From NCBI RefSeq assembly GCF_000332055.1, contig NZ_ALVZ01000158.1:1-32665 (forward strand): 32,665 nucleotides of DNA, written 5' to 3'. The position numbers and the translations under genes were made by a program. The notes below the pieces were generated by a model. The model was not told the DNA's origin, made no database searches, and saw only the letters and a list, made by a program, of their open reading frames with translations. The DNA comes from Xenococcus sp. PCC 7305. Its GTDB lineage: Bacteria; Cyanobacteriota; Cyanobacteriia; Cyanobacteriales; Xenococcaceae. Below are positions 13,796 through 21,444 of this stretch, piece after piece; position 1 is the first letter of the stretch, and every line of letters begins with the position of its first letter.

Positions 13796-15175
13796 TTACC
13801 GTCCGCCAACCACGACATTCTTAATCCTAACGTGAGGACCACCAACGCTTACAGGAAGAGGCATTTGCCCTCCTTTGCCACATCCGCCGTTAACGTATAA
13901 AGTGTCATCACCGATCGCCTCTATATCTTTGAGGGTTTGAAACACATTCCCAGAAAGCGTCACATCACTAACCGGTTCCGCAATTTTTCCATCACGAATC
14001 ATATAGCCTTCGGCCGCCGCAAAGGTAAACATTTCACCGTTAGTTTGCCCGCCCAGCATTCTGACAGCATAAACCCCTTCCTCAATACCGCTCAACATTT
14101 CATCGAAAGAAGTGTCCCCAGGCTCGATCGCAGTATTAGTCATCCGCACAATGGGAGGATAATTGGCTCGAATAGCTCTAGCATTCCCTGTGGGGATTTC
14201 CTGCATTTTGCCCGCCGTCTCGCGGGAATGGAGCCTTTGAGTTAAGATGCCATCTTTAATCAGATATTTTCGTTGTCCGGGAACCCCTTCATCGTCATAC
14301 TTTAAACTGCCTGGTAAGTTCTCTAAAGTGGCATCATCAATAACATTGAGTTGTTCAATTCCCAAAGGTTTGCCCAAAGTGAGCAACTCTTGCATCCGAG
14401 GATTTTCATAAACAAAATCGGCTTCGGAAAGATGTCCAAAGGCTTCGTGGATGAAAACTCCGGCCAAGTAAGGATCGAGAATCACGGAATATTGTCCCCC
14501 CTGTACCGATTTTGCTTCCAATTGTTTAACTGCTCTAGTTGCCGCGCTGAGCACTCGGTCTTCGATGCCAACTAACACATTGAAATCATTGCGAGAATGA
14601 AGCGTTTCGGTTCCCTGGCGGACAATCCCATCTTCTCCTCTTGCGATCGCACCAAACCTACCATTAACATCTAGTCTTTCTTGAATAATGCAACTACCCA
14701 CCGAGTTGACAAAATATTGGGTAGCAAAGCGATCGCTAATACTGGACATGGTAGTTTGAATTCTGGGATCATAATCAAGTAGTAATTGATTATAGGCTTC
14801 GAGAATTTCTCTTTTATCGGCGAGGGAAACTCCCCGAGGATCTCTGGCTAACTCGACTTTGACCACATCTTCTATGGGTTCAGCAGATGCTAATTGAGTT
14901 GTTTCTTTGCCGACTAGTTTGGCTTGAGAAATTGCTTCTTCAATGCGATTGTTGAGTTCGGCTAGGCCGTTGAAGGTGACAAAACTCCAGCCTCCGCGAT
15001 CGCATGCTCGAATTCCTCCAGAAAGGGCAAAGCCTCGATCTACGCCATCTAATTGGGCTCCGCGAAAACTTAAACTAGTAGCTTCGCTTTGTTCAACCCG
15101 AATTTCTAGATAATCAACATTATTTTTATAAGACGCGATCGCTTTTTGTAATTGTTCTGCTGTAGTGTTATTCAT
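13796..15175 (-). CDS. tldD: TldD-family metalloprotease
   Basis: The 459-residue protein is a TldD/PmbA-family protease. The zinc motif HEAFGHLSEAD has H243, E244 and H248; a C-terminal Cys in NGGCGKGGQMPLPVS supplies the usual third-ligand region. Other family blocks are FRGAQLDGVDRGFALSGG near the start, GKPLGIEQLNVIDDATL, the DDEGVPGQRKYLIKDG segment and the closing GGPHVRIKNVVVGGR. TldD pairs with TldE (PmbA) to degrade unfolded peptides and to process modified peptides such as microcin B17. The tldE gene is not seen in this window. The protein is soluble and the length is usual. Confidence 0.93.
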   Translation of the reverse strand: MNNTTAEQLQKAIASYKNNVDYLEIRVEQSEATSLSFRGAQLDGVDRGFALSGGIRACDRGGWSFVTFNGLAELNNRIEEAISQAKLVGKETTQLASAEPIEDVVKVELARDPRGVSLADKREILEAYNQLLLDYDPRIQTTMSSISDRFATQYFVNSVGSCIIQERLDVNGRFGAIARGEDGIVRQGTETLHSRNDFNVLVGIEDRVLSAATRAVKQLEAKSVQGGQYSVILDPYLAGVFIHEAFGHLSEADFVYENPRMQELLTLGKPLGIEQLNVIDDATLENLPGSLKYDDEGVPGQRKYLIKDGILTQRLHSRETAGKMQEIPTGNARAIRANYPPIVRMTNTAIEPGDTSFDEMLSGIEEGVYAVRMLGGQTNGEMFTFAAAEGYMIRDGKIAEPVSDVTLSGNVFQTLKDIEAIGDDTLYVNGGCGKGGQMPLPVSVGGPHVRIKNVVVGGR

Positions 15176-15275
15176 AAAAAATTTGAGAAATTCGGGACTA
15201 AAAAATCAATAATTACTAAATTATAGATACATTTCCCACATCTTTTCCCTTTACAGTTTAAAGTAATCTATTTTT

Positions 15276-15434
15276 TCATTGATTTTTTCTAAATAACCTT
15301 CTAAATCTAGTTAATGGGCTGTAGCCAACTTTATAAAGAACAATTGTTGCACCTCCAGTAAAAATAAACTTTTCTGGAACTTTTTCTAGGATTTCTGCTA
15401 CCTTCTCTAGAATGTCGATTTGAGGATCAATCAT
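15276..15434 (-). pseudogene. AbiEii-type nucleotidyltransferase toxin, truncated remnant
   Basis: A 52-codon frame starts by overlapping the stop of the upstream HTH gene (ATGATTGA) and begins MIDPQIDILEKVAEILEKVP, then FIFTGGATIVLYKVGYSP. This matches the N-terminus of AbiEii/AbiGii-type nucleotidyltransferases, including the GG motif, but the acidic DxD catalytic residues and the remaining 200 or so residues are missing: the frame runs into unrelated AT-rich sequence and stops. It is therefore a broken toxin gene. It was identified from the reverse-strand reading and from its coupling to the antitoxin-like gene. Confidence 0.65.
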
Positions 15435-15930
15435 AAAGTCTTTTTCTCAACTCTTCCGCAGCTAAATTCTGTTCCCTCACCTTGCCAACTCTCAATCCAT
15501 CTACCAAACAAAGTAACTCATAGAGTTTTGGATCTTCTTTTACTGCTGCTGTCACTGAAGGATACAAAGGTTTAATTTCCTGACCTTTTACTTTTCCTTG
15601 AGCGAATGCCCAAACATAAGAATCTTGATTACTTACTATCAACAAGTCTTTTAATGGTTTGGCAGAATGAGCTGTCGGTATTCCCCGGACTAAAGCTCCT
15701 GGTTTAGTGGGGAAAGCATACTTTAAACCATATACTAAAAATTCTCCTAACGCTTTTTTTAAAACTCTTCGAGCTTTATTACGATAAAGATTGCTCGCTT
15801 CACATCGCTTTAAAGCTGCATGAACCTCAGAAGAACTCATCTTGAGACTCTTTGCCAGGCTAGCATATGTCCACTTTTCCTTTAAGACATGAACTTTAAG
15901 CAAAACCAAGATATCCTGAGGCTTAAGCAT
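15427..15930 (-). CDS. HTH protein, antitoxin-like partner of an AbiEii-type toxin
   Basis: A 167-residue protein with a winged helix-turn-helix at its start (MLKPQDILVLLKVHVLKEKWTYASLAKSLKMSSSEVHAALKRCEASNLYR), followed by LGEFLVYGLKYAFPTKPGALVRGIPTAHSAKPLKD and a C-terminal helical part. Proteins of this form occur directly upstream of AbiEii nucleotidyltransferase genes in predicted type IV toxin-antitoxin pairs. Here the downstream toxin begins with an 8-nt overlap but is truncated, so this is an apparently intact antitoxin or regulator left without its toxin. Whether it still has a role is unknown. Confidence 0.65.
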   Translation of the reverse strand: MLKPQDILVLLKVHVLKEKWTYASLAKSLKMSSSEVHAALKRCEASNLYRNKARRVLKKALGEFLVYGLKYAFPTKPGALVRGIPTAHSAKPLKDLLIVSNQDSYVWAFAQGKVKGQEIKPLYPSVTAAVKEDPKLYELLCLVDGLRVGKVREQNLAAEELRKRLYD

Positions 15931-16035
15931 TTTTTATGAATTACTAACATTATTTTCTATTCTATATTCGCGAATTGCAAATAGCAAATATACGAGCCAA
16001 AGAATCAAGCTTGATATATCTCTTGAGATGCAATC

Positions 16036-17106
16036 TTAAAAAGGTTGGCATTCCCCTCCTAAACCATCCACGATCGCGCAAGTGTTATTAACCATCATTT
16101 TGAGATAACTATCACTATCAGTTCCTGGTTTACCGATGCCATCAGTTAACAATTTGCGATCGCTGATAGCTACTCCTGCTTCGGTTGCCACATTATTAAT
16201 CACACGCTCATTCCCTCTGACTTCAGCAAAAATTGTCGGGACTCCTGTTTGCCGAATTTCGTTGACCAACTCTTTGAGACCAGCTGCTGTAGGAGAGTCT
16301 TCTGTACTCAATCCTTGTAGGCTTTGATAGTCCTGAAGGCCATAGGCTTGAACATAATAGTTGAGAGAGTCGTGAGTTGTAATCAGAAGTCTTTGGGTTT
16401 CGGGAATTGTCGCAATTTGTTTGGGAATCCACAGATCCAGTTGTTGCAATTGTTCAGCATATTCACGACTATTTTGCCCATACAGATTTGTCTGAGCAGG
16501 ATTAAGTTCTATGAGCTCTGACTGCAAATATTCGATAATTGCGATCGCGTTTTGAGTATCATGCCAAACATGAGGATCAGCGGTTAGTTCTTCTTGTTTA
16601 GTTTCCTCTTTTTCATGTTCATGTTCATGTTCATGTTCATGTTCATGTTCATGTTCATGTTCCTCATGCTCTGCCGGTTCTGCTTCATGATCATGTTCTC
16701 CATGATGCGAATGTTCCGCCAGAATTGGTTGAGTGACAACTGTTTCATAAACTGGAATTTTTTTGTTGTTGGTCTCGGTCGCTTGAATCAGTTGAATAAT
16801 TTTTGGTTCAAGTTCATAGCCACCATAGAAAATTATTTGCGCCTGTTCCATTGCCTTGCGTTGAGAAGGCGTTGGCTTATAAGTATGAGGATCTTGTCCA
16901 GGTTCGACCAAACAAGTCGAATCTAGGCTATTCTCTGCAATTATAGTGATAAATTCACATAAAACACTATGGGTTGCTACAATTTTGAATTTTTCTTCAT
17001 CTAAGGACGTTAAGTCTTGGCTTGTAGTCTGACAACTGCTGATGACTAAAGATAGAGCCGCGACAAAAACACGACCAAAATTTCGAACTGTAATTTTATT
17101 TAGCAT
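16036..17106 (-). CDS. znuA: zinc ABC transporter substrate-binding lipoprotein ZnuA
   Basis: The 356-residue protein is a cluster-9 metal-binding component. It begins with a lipoprotein signal peptide (hydrophobic FVAALSLVISSC, lipid-modified C25), so it is anchored at the periplasmic side. Metal-ligand regions are DPHTYKP (H74), DPHVWHD (H179), TTHDSLNYY and a C-terminal acidic TDGIGKPGTDSDSY stretch. Between the first two lies a long His/Glu-rich loop (about residues 131-168), the hallmark of zinc-specific ZnuA proteins, which gathers or senses zinc. The loop core is an (Glu-His)n run coded by a hexanucleotide repeat. It is divergent from znuC, with two Zur-like boxes between them. No permease gene (znuB) is found nearby. 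Confidence 0.92.
   Translation of the reverse strand: MLNKITVRNFGRVFVAALSLVISSCQTTSQDLTSLDEEKFKIVATHSVLCEFITIIAENSLDSTCLVEPGQDPHTYKPTPSQRKAMEQAQIIFYGGYELEPKIIQLIQATETNNKKIPVYETVVTQPILAEHSHHGEHDHEAEPAEHEEHEHEHEHEHEHEHEHEKEETKQEELTADPHVWHDTQNAIAIIEYLQSELIELNPAQTNLYGQNSREYAEQLQQLDLWIPKQIATIPETQRLLITTHDSLNYYVQAYGLQDYQSLQGLSTEDSPTAAGLKELVNEIRQTGVPTIFAEVRGNERVINNVATEAGVAISDRKLLTDGIGKPGTDSDSYLKMMVNNTCAIVDGLGGECQPF
16614..16661. repeat. in-frame hexanucleotide microsatellite in znuA (CATGTT x8)
   Basis: Eight exact tandem copies of CATGTT (GAACAT on the coding strand) encode Glu-His pairs in the metal-binding loop of ZnuA. Because the unit is 6 bp, slippage changes the loop by whole Glu-His pairs without a frameshift. 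Confidence 0.95.
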
Positions 17107-17194
17107 CAGTAAATATAAGTATCTGAAATAAAAGACTTCCAGCTTGTTTTTTCTGGTTCTTCCTTCCTCATTATTTGTTCCTTAAATTTGACAA

Positions 17195-17232
17195 TGAGAA
17201 TGATTTTAATTGTACAATGAGAATAATACTCA
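17195..17232. promoter_or_regulatory. two tandem Zur/Fur-like boxes between znuA and znuC
   Basis: TGAGAATGATTTTAA (17195-17209) and TGAGAATAATACTCA (17218-17232) lie in the divergent promoter region; both are preceded by ACAA, so ACAATGAGAAT recurs 24 bp apart. The second is an imperfect palindrome TGAG-N7-CTCA. The spacing and AT-rich core fit Fur-superfamily sites, and given the zinc-transport genes Zur is the natural repressor. The upstream ATG at 17210 overlaps this region, so it is not taken as the znuC start. Confidence 0.65.
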
Positions 17233-17251
17233 TTTTTGTCTCGAATTAACA

Positions 17252-18061
17252 ATGCTCAAAGTTCGCGACTTGGCGATTAATTACCGAAATACCTGGGCGA
17301 TTAATGATGTATCCTTTTCTTTGGAGCCAGGACAAGTTACTGGTTTACTAGGCCCCAATGGAGCGGGAAAAAGCAGTTTGGTCAAGGGCATATTGGGCCT
17401 TATCCCCACCGCTAGAGGTGCGGTAACCTTTGCTGATCGACCAATCAAACGCCAATTGAAGCGAGTTGCCTATGTGCCACAACGATCGCAGATTGATTGG
17501 GATTATCCGATTACCGTGGAAAAAGTGGTAATGATGGGTAGAATTCCCGCAACAGGTTGGTTTAGAAAACCTTCGCCAAATTCGCGTCAAATTGTCAAAA
17601 ATGCTTTGTCAAGAGTGGGCATGACAAAATATGCTCGGCATCAGATCCGAGAATTGTCTGGTGGTCAGCAACAACGAGTCTTTTTAGCAAAGGCGATCGC
17701 TCAAGCAGCGGATTTATTATTTTTTGACGAGCCCTTTAATAATATTGACAAGAAAACAGAAGAAATTATTTTCGACGTCTTTGCCGAACTCAAGCAACAA
17801 CAAAAGACGTTACTGGTGATTAGCCACGATCTCGGGAAGACTGTTACCAATTATGATCAGTTGTTGTTGCTCAATCAGAATTTGATTGCGATCGGTAGCC
17901 AGGAAGAGGTTTTAACTGACCAAAATTTAACCAAAGCCTACGGGAAAAACTTTAAATGGCTGAGGGCGAGAAAAAATGTCGATCCTCAGCTGAAAGAGAT
18001 GATGAACCTGAAGGATTATCCTCAATGGTTGGGGAAACAGGATGTTCATCATTGGAATTAG
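17252..18061 (+). CDS. znuC: zinc ABC transporter ATP-binding protein ZnuC
   Basis: The 269-residue ATPase energises metal import. It has Walker A (GLLGPNGAGKSS, about residues 31-42), the cluster-9 PQRSQIDWDYPITVEKVVMMG block typical of Zn/Mn importers, the signature LSGGQQQRVFLAKAIAQ, Walker B (LLFFDEPFNNID) and the switch histidine (VISHDLG). The start at 17252 (MLKVRDLAINYRN) is chosen because the in-frame ATG at 17210 falls between the two Zur-like boxes and adds residues not found in the family. It is divergent from znuA. The permease normally following it is absent; the 113 nt downstream hold heptad repeats and one arm of a long inverted repeat. Confidence 0.92.
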   Translation: MLKVRDLAINYRNTWAINDVSFSLEPGQVTGLLGPNGAGKSSLVKGILGLIPTARGAVTFADRPIKRQLKRVAYVPQRSQIDWDYPITVEKVVMMGRIPATGWFRKPSPNSRQIVKNALSRVGMTKYARHQIRELSGGQQQRVFLAKAIAQAADLLFFDEPFNNIDKKTEEIIFDVFAELKQQQKTLLVISHDLGKTVTNYDQLLLLNQNLIAIGSQEEVLTDQNLTKAYGKNFKWLRARKNVDPQLKEMMNLKDYPQWLGKQDVHHWN

Positions 18062-18090
18062 GTGAAGGCAGGGGGCAGAGGGCAGAAGGA

Positions 18091-18137
18091 AAATCCCTAA
18101 ATCCCTAAATCCCTATTCAGAACTAGTAAATTTTGTA
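18091..18137. repeat. left arm of a 47-bp inverted repeat pair, with heptad repeats
   Basis: Three AAATCCCT-type heptads run into ATTCAGAACTAGTAAATT and TTGTA. The reverse complement of the whole 47 bp recurs at 20168-20214 with two mismatches, both in the heptads; the last 31 bp are identical. The pair encloses the DUF2301 and DUF3120 genes. Confidence 0.85.
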
Positions 18138-18174
18138 ATCATAGAACTTACGTTAACTTGTTACTTATTCCCCA

Positions 18175-18837
18175 TTACTTCTGCGCAGCAGCGCTCGTTT
18201 TTTGTTCTTTCAGATAGGCAAAAACGGACTTATCTCCAATATCTGGATCGATCTCCTGGATCATTTTTCTCCCTGCGAAAATGGTAAATCCAATTGTCCA
18301 AATTGCCAGTAATACTTGTTCTATATCAGCTGAGAGTAAACCAGTCATATGTCCCAATAAGAGGAAAGGCACAATCGGGGTGAGGATTTTGGTTTCTAAT
18401 CTGTTGAAACAAAAAGCTTCCTTGAAGTAAATTCCCGTAAGAGCGGCAAAAGTAAAGCCAATCCCAAACAAAGTCAAAGGGTTATTGTAAACAAATAAGG
18501 CTAGGGGCTCAGTTGATTGGAATGAGATCGCGATCGCCGAAACACTACCAATGACCCAGAAGGCTTGTAAGGCTCTATGCAAAGCCACCATATAAATATG
18601 AATAAAATACAGGCTCACTCCCAAACTCAGGGAAAATAGGGCGAATAAAGGTGTAATCCAAGGTAAAGCGGCTGCTCCTTGGGCTACAAAAAGATTGGTT
18701 GCGATCGCAAAACTCAAAGCAGCCATCACTAAGCCACCACGATAGATCAGCACCTCTTGGCGATCGCTCTTGTCAATGGTGAACTCCCCAAATTGTCCTT
18801 TGTATGTAGTCGGATTTTTATCTAATATTGCAATCAT
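18175..18837 (-). CDS. DUF2301 integral membrane protein
   Basis: A polytopic membrane protein of 220 residues from the ATG at 18837 (preceded by AGGTCAAG); an in-frame ATG 12 codons upstream overlaps the preceding gene and is less likely. Hydrophobic segments include GGLVMAALSFAIATNLFV, LPWITPLFALFSLSLGVSL, FWVIGSVSAIAISF, LFGIGFTFAALTGIYF, LTPIVPFLLLGHMTGLL and VLLAIWTIGFTIFAG, about six or seven in all. It matches the DUF2301 family of cyanobacteria, whose function is unknown. It follows the DUF3120 gene with an 11-nt gap, so the two are probably co-transcribed. Confidence 0.78.
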   Translation of the reverse strand: MIAILDKNPTTYKGQFGEFTIDKSDRQEVLIYRGGLVMAALSFAIATNLFVAQGAAALPWITPLFALFSLSLGVSLYFIHIYMVALHRALQAFWVIGSVSAIAISFQSTEPLALFVYNNPLTLFGIGFTFAALTGIYFKEAFCFNRLETKILTPIVPFLLLGHMTGLLSADIEQVLLAIWTIGFTIFAGRKMIQEIDPDIGDKSVFAYLKEQKTSAAAQK

Positions 18838-18848
18838 AATTCTTGACC

Positions 18849-19562
18849 TCAGGCGAAATAAGCAGCAATCCAAAACAAACTATCTACTACTAGGGTACTC
18901 AAAACTGCTCCCGCAAAAGCCCACCAATGAAGCTGAGATTTTTGCAAAGCCCATAAGCTGACCCCCAATAATAAGTTTACGAGTACCACTGCCCAACTAA
19001 TTCCCCAAGGAGTTTGAATCTGCACCAAGGCTAATTTGAAGATGCTTGCAGCTTGGCTAGGTTCTACTTCCATGACCTTGCGCCAGTAGGGAATTAATCC
19101 TGTTAGATAAAAATAGACATCTGTAATCGCTGTTCCGAGCAAAGAACCTAAATAAAAATAATTACCGATTTTGCCCCAACCACGAAATAAACACCAAGCG
19201 GCAAAAGGAACCCCAATTGCTTCTACGGGAAGATGAACCAAAGGTTCCCAACGCAACCATCCCCAGTAAATTGAGCCAGCAAGCCAACTCCAACTAAATC
19301 CTAAGATGAGATCTCCCCAAAGGCGAGTTTGACTGCGGTTGTATAACCAAATTCCCAAAATTACCCAGACCAGAGTTGAAACCAGACTAATCCAGGGGAA
19401 CAACCGGACTAAAGGAGCTTGAAAAAATACGGGCACAGAAACTAAAAAAGAAGCTGCACCAAAAACCTTCCATGACCTGTGATCTTGAGTTGGGGATACA
19501 GGGATATTGAGAAGCGAATTCTGAGTTATGGGGGAATATTTAGTCGGAGAAGAGGATGTCAC
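18849..19562 (-). CDS. DUF3120 membrane protein
   Basis: A 237-residue membrane protein with about six hydrophobic segments, such as VFGAASFLVSVPVFFQAPLV, ISLVSTLVWVILGIWLY, LGSLLGTAITDVYFYLTG and AVVLVNLLLGVSLWAL. The PVFFQAPLVRLFPWISL block near residue 45 is the hallmark of DUF3120, a family restricted to cyanobacteria and plastid-bearing relatives as far as I know. Its function is unknown. It lies upstream of the DUF2301 gene, probably in one operon, and between the arms of a 47-bp inverted repeat. Confidence 0.82.
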   Translation of the reverse strand: MTSSSPTKYSPITQNSLLNIPVSPTQDHRSWKVFGAASFLVSVPVFFQAPLVRLFPWISLVSTLVWVILGIWLYNRSQTRLWGDLILGFSWSWLAGSIYWGWLRWEPLVHLPVEAIGVPFAAWCLFRGWGKIGNYFYLGSLLGTAITDVYFYLTGLIPYWRKVMEVEPSQAASIFKLALVQIQTPWGISWAVVLVNLLLGVSLWALQKSQLHWWAFAGAVLSTLVVDSLFWIAAYFA

Positions 19563-19745
19563 AGGTTACGTAATTGTTGAAGGTTTTTAATTTTCGTTAC
19601 TTATCTTAACTTAATCTCAAAATACCACAGTTTTCTAATCCATGATTTTGTATCGTCATAGAAACTCTAAGAGAAAATATTGCGATCGCAATCGGCCTGT
19701 AACATTTCCTCATATTTATCTATATTTATTAGAACTCATTATGAT

Positions 19746-19833
19746 ATCTCCAAACAAATTAGGATTATAGACATCAAAAACAATACTTCTCGAACAGACA
19801 AAGAGTGTTAAGCGAGAAGTATTGATATTGGAG
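19746..19833. repeat. hairpin element with 12-bp perfect stem and dispersed copy
   Basis: CAATACTTCTCG (19781-19792) pairs perfectly with CGAGAAGTATTG (19813-19824), with a 20-nt loop, and outer TCTCCAA (19746-19752) pairs with TTGGAGA (19827-19833). The 17-nt right half TAAGCGAGAAGTATTGA (19809-19825) recurs exactly at 32333-32349, suggesting a dispersed, MITE-like repeat. Confidence 0.65.
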
Positions 19834-19927
19834 AGTTTATTTCTGCCTTATTTTTGGCGTGACCAAATTTTCGAGTTGAACTACTTATGAAGTAGCTGAA
19901 TTATTAAAGATTTGTTATGATATGGAG

Positions 19928-20019
19928 ATCAAGCCAGCTAATTAGTTGATTACTGATAAGCTGGTGGTTCACAGTTCGTGGGACTTAGAGGTATTAGTAT
20001 AGACAGCTAATACCTTTTT
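19928..20019 (+). ncRNA. candidate small RNA with intrinsic terminator
   Basis: A textbook terminator ends this stretch: GGTATTAG (19990-19997) and CTAATACC (20007-20014) with a 9-nt loop, followed by TTTTT. Upstream, CCAGCT and AGCTGG enclose a 19-nt loop to make a second hairpin (about 19933-19965). A TATGAT -10-like box lies at 19916-19921; no good -35 was found. No ORF precedes the terminator, and obg begins 365 nt later on the same strand. It does not match the 6S or Yfr1 features I know. The 5' end is a guess from the -10 position. Confidence 0.5.
19990..20019 (+). terminator. intrinsic terminator of the candidate sRNA
   Basis: The 8-9 bp stem AGGTATTAG/CTAATACCT with a 9-nt loop is followed by a T-run, on the plus strand. 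Confidence 0.8.
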
Positions 20020-20167
20020 CTTTTGCCGTTCTGCTCATCTATAACCCTAGAGTAAATTCTTTTTCGATTAATGTCCTCCGTCAAATGACGTAATTTATGT
20101 ACGCTGATGTACGCTTATGTATCTATCAATTAAGATGCTGGATCAGATCCAACGTGATTTCGATGAG

Positions 20168-20214
20168 TACAAAATTTACTAGTTCTGAATAGGGATTTGG
20201 GGATTTGGGGATTT
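20168..20214. repeat. right arm of the 47-bp inverted repeat pair
   Basis: This is the reverse complement of 18091-18137 with two mismatches; 20168-20198 is an exact 31-bp match. GGGATTTG heptads continue from it. Confidence 0.85.
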
Positions 20215-20384
20215 GGGGATCTAGGGAAAAGCCTATTACTTCGTGGTTCAACTTGGGAAATTTAATCAAAAGGAAAATTCGTCGAACTGAGGTAGATCCA
20301 AGAAAGACAAGGGAGATTCCCATTCTCTATGTATCAAAATGAACTAGGATTACTATACAGACGGACTGACGATTTTCAACTTAT

Positions 20385-21368
20385 ATGCAATTTATTGATT
20401 TAGCAGAAATAGAAGTAGTAGCAGGTAACGGTGGGGATGGCATGGTAGCCTTTCGCCGAGAAAAATATGTTCCAGCAGGAGGCCCAGCTGGCGGTAATGG
20501 TGGCCGAGGGGGTTCAGTGATTGTGGTCGCTACAGAAAGATTGCAAACCCTCTTGGATTTTCGATATGCTCGGATCTTTAAGGCTGAAGATGGAAAAAAG
20601 GGTGGTTCGAGTAATTGTACAGGAGCTTCGGGTAGCGATCGCATAATTGAAGTTCCTTGCGGCACAATGATTTATGATGCGAACACTGGGGAATTGGTTG
20701 GTGATTTGGTAACCGCCGAAGAAACTCTCTGTGTAGCCAAAGGCGGCAAGGGCGGTTTAGGCAATAAACATTTTTTGAGTAATAGTAATCGAGCTCCCGA
20801 ACATGCTTTACCAGGATTGGAAGGGGAACAAAGGCGATTGCGTTTGGAGCTCAAATTAATTGCTGAGGTGGGAATTATTGGCTTGCCCAATGCGGGTAAA
20901 TCGACGCTAATTTCTTCTTTATCTGCTGCCAAACCGAAGATTGCTAATTATCCTTTTACCACGCTGATCCCCAATTTAGGCGTCGTGAAAAAGCCATCGG
21001 GAGACGGGACGGTATTTGCTGACATTCCAGGTTTAATTGCTGGAGCTTCTGCAGGAATTGGCTTAGGTCACGATTTTCTGCGTCATATTGAACGAACTCG
21101 ATTACTGCTTCATTTAATTGATATTACAGCGGAAGAGCCGATCGCAGATTACCAAACTATCCAGGAAGAATTAGCCGCCTATGGGCATGGATTGCCAGAA
21201 CGTAAGCAAATTATTGCTTTTAATAAAATAGATAGCGCCGATGATGAAATTTTGGAAGATGCGATCACCCAACTAAAAGCCTTAACTTCCGTTCCCATCT
21301 TCACTATTTCAGCTGTTACTCGCAAAGGATTAGACATTTTATTGCAAGAAATTTGGAAACATATTTAA
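20385..21368 (+). CDS. obg: Obg-family GTPase (ObgE/CgtA)
   Basis: The 327-residue protein is an Obg GTPase involved in 50S ribosome assembly and stress control. Residues 1-157 form the glycine-rich Obg fold (GNGGDGMVAFRREKYVPAGG, GGNGGRGGSV, GGKGGLGNKHF). The G domain follows, with G1 GLPNAGKST (166-174), switch I around YPFTTLIPNLG, G3 DIPG (213-216), G4 NKID (280-283) and G5 near TISA (about 307-310). The C-terminal OCT domain found in Bacillus Obg is absent; this short form is usual in cyanobacteria. The ATG at 20385 suits the family start MQFIDLAEIEV. Confidence 0.97.
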   Translation: MQFIDLAEIEVVAGNGGDGMVAFRREKYVPAGGPAGGNGGRGGSVIVVATERLQTLLDFRYARIFKAEDGKKGGSSNCTGASGSDRIIEVPCGTMIYDANTGELVGDLVTAEETLCVAKGGKGGLGNKHFLSNSNRAPEHALPGLEGEQRRLRLELKLIAEVGIIGLPNAGKSTLISSLSAAKPKIANYPFTTLIPNLGVVKKPSGDGTVFADIPGLIAGASAGIGLGHDFLRHIERTRLLLHLIDITAEEPIADYQTIQEELAAYGHGLPERKQIIAFNKIDSADDEILEDAITQLKALTSVPIFTISAVTRKGLDILLQEIWKHI

Positions 21369-21370
21369 CT

Positions 21371-21444
21371 GGGTAATGGGTAATGGGTAATGGGTAATGA
21401 GCAAAAGGTATTTTCCTCATCCTTTATCCCTCATCCCTCATCCC
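21371..21444. repeat. heptad repeats between obg and ictB
   Basis: Four copies of GGGTAAT (21371-21398) are followed by a second set built on CTCATCC/TTTATCC (about 21415-21444). The second set overlaps the 3' end of ictB and supplies its last codons. Confidence 0.85.

Larger units (their letters stand above)
19563..20384. other. 822-nt gene-free region with repeats and a candidate sRNA
   Basis: No convincing coding frame is present between the DUF3120 gene and obg. The stretch contains a long hairpin (19746-19833), a probable small RNA with terminator (about 19928-20019), short near-tandem TGTACGCT units around 20098-20120, and the right arm of a 47-bp inverted repeat with GGGATTTG heptads (20168-20214). 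The last 170 nt before obg hold nothing recognisable. Confidence 0.7.

Noticed and set aside
16594-16926. 110-residue plus-strand frame with a Phe-Met repeat
   Set aside because: It is the antisense reading of the Glu-His repeat in znuA; the repeat keeps both strands open.
17210-17251. Upstream in-frame start for znuC
   Set aside because: It falls between the two Zur-like boxes and adds 14 residues not expected before the conserved MLKVRDLAINY start.
20126-20323. 65-residue minus-strand frame between the sRNA candidate and obg
   Set aside because: It consists partly of heptad repeat translation and the inverted repeat arm, with no sign of coding.
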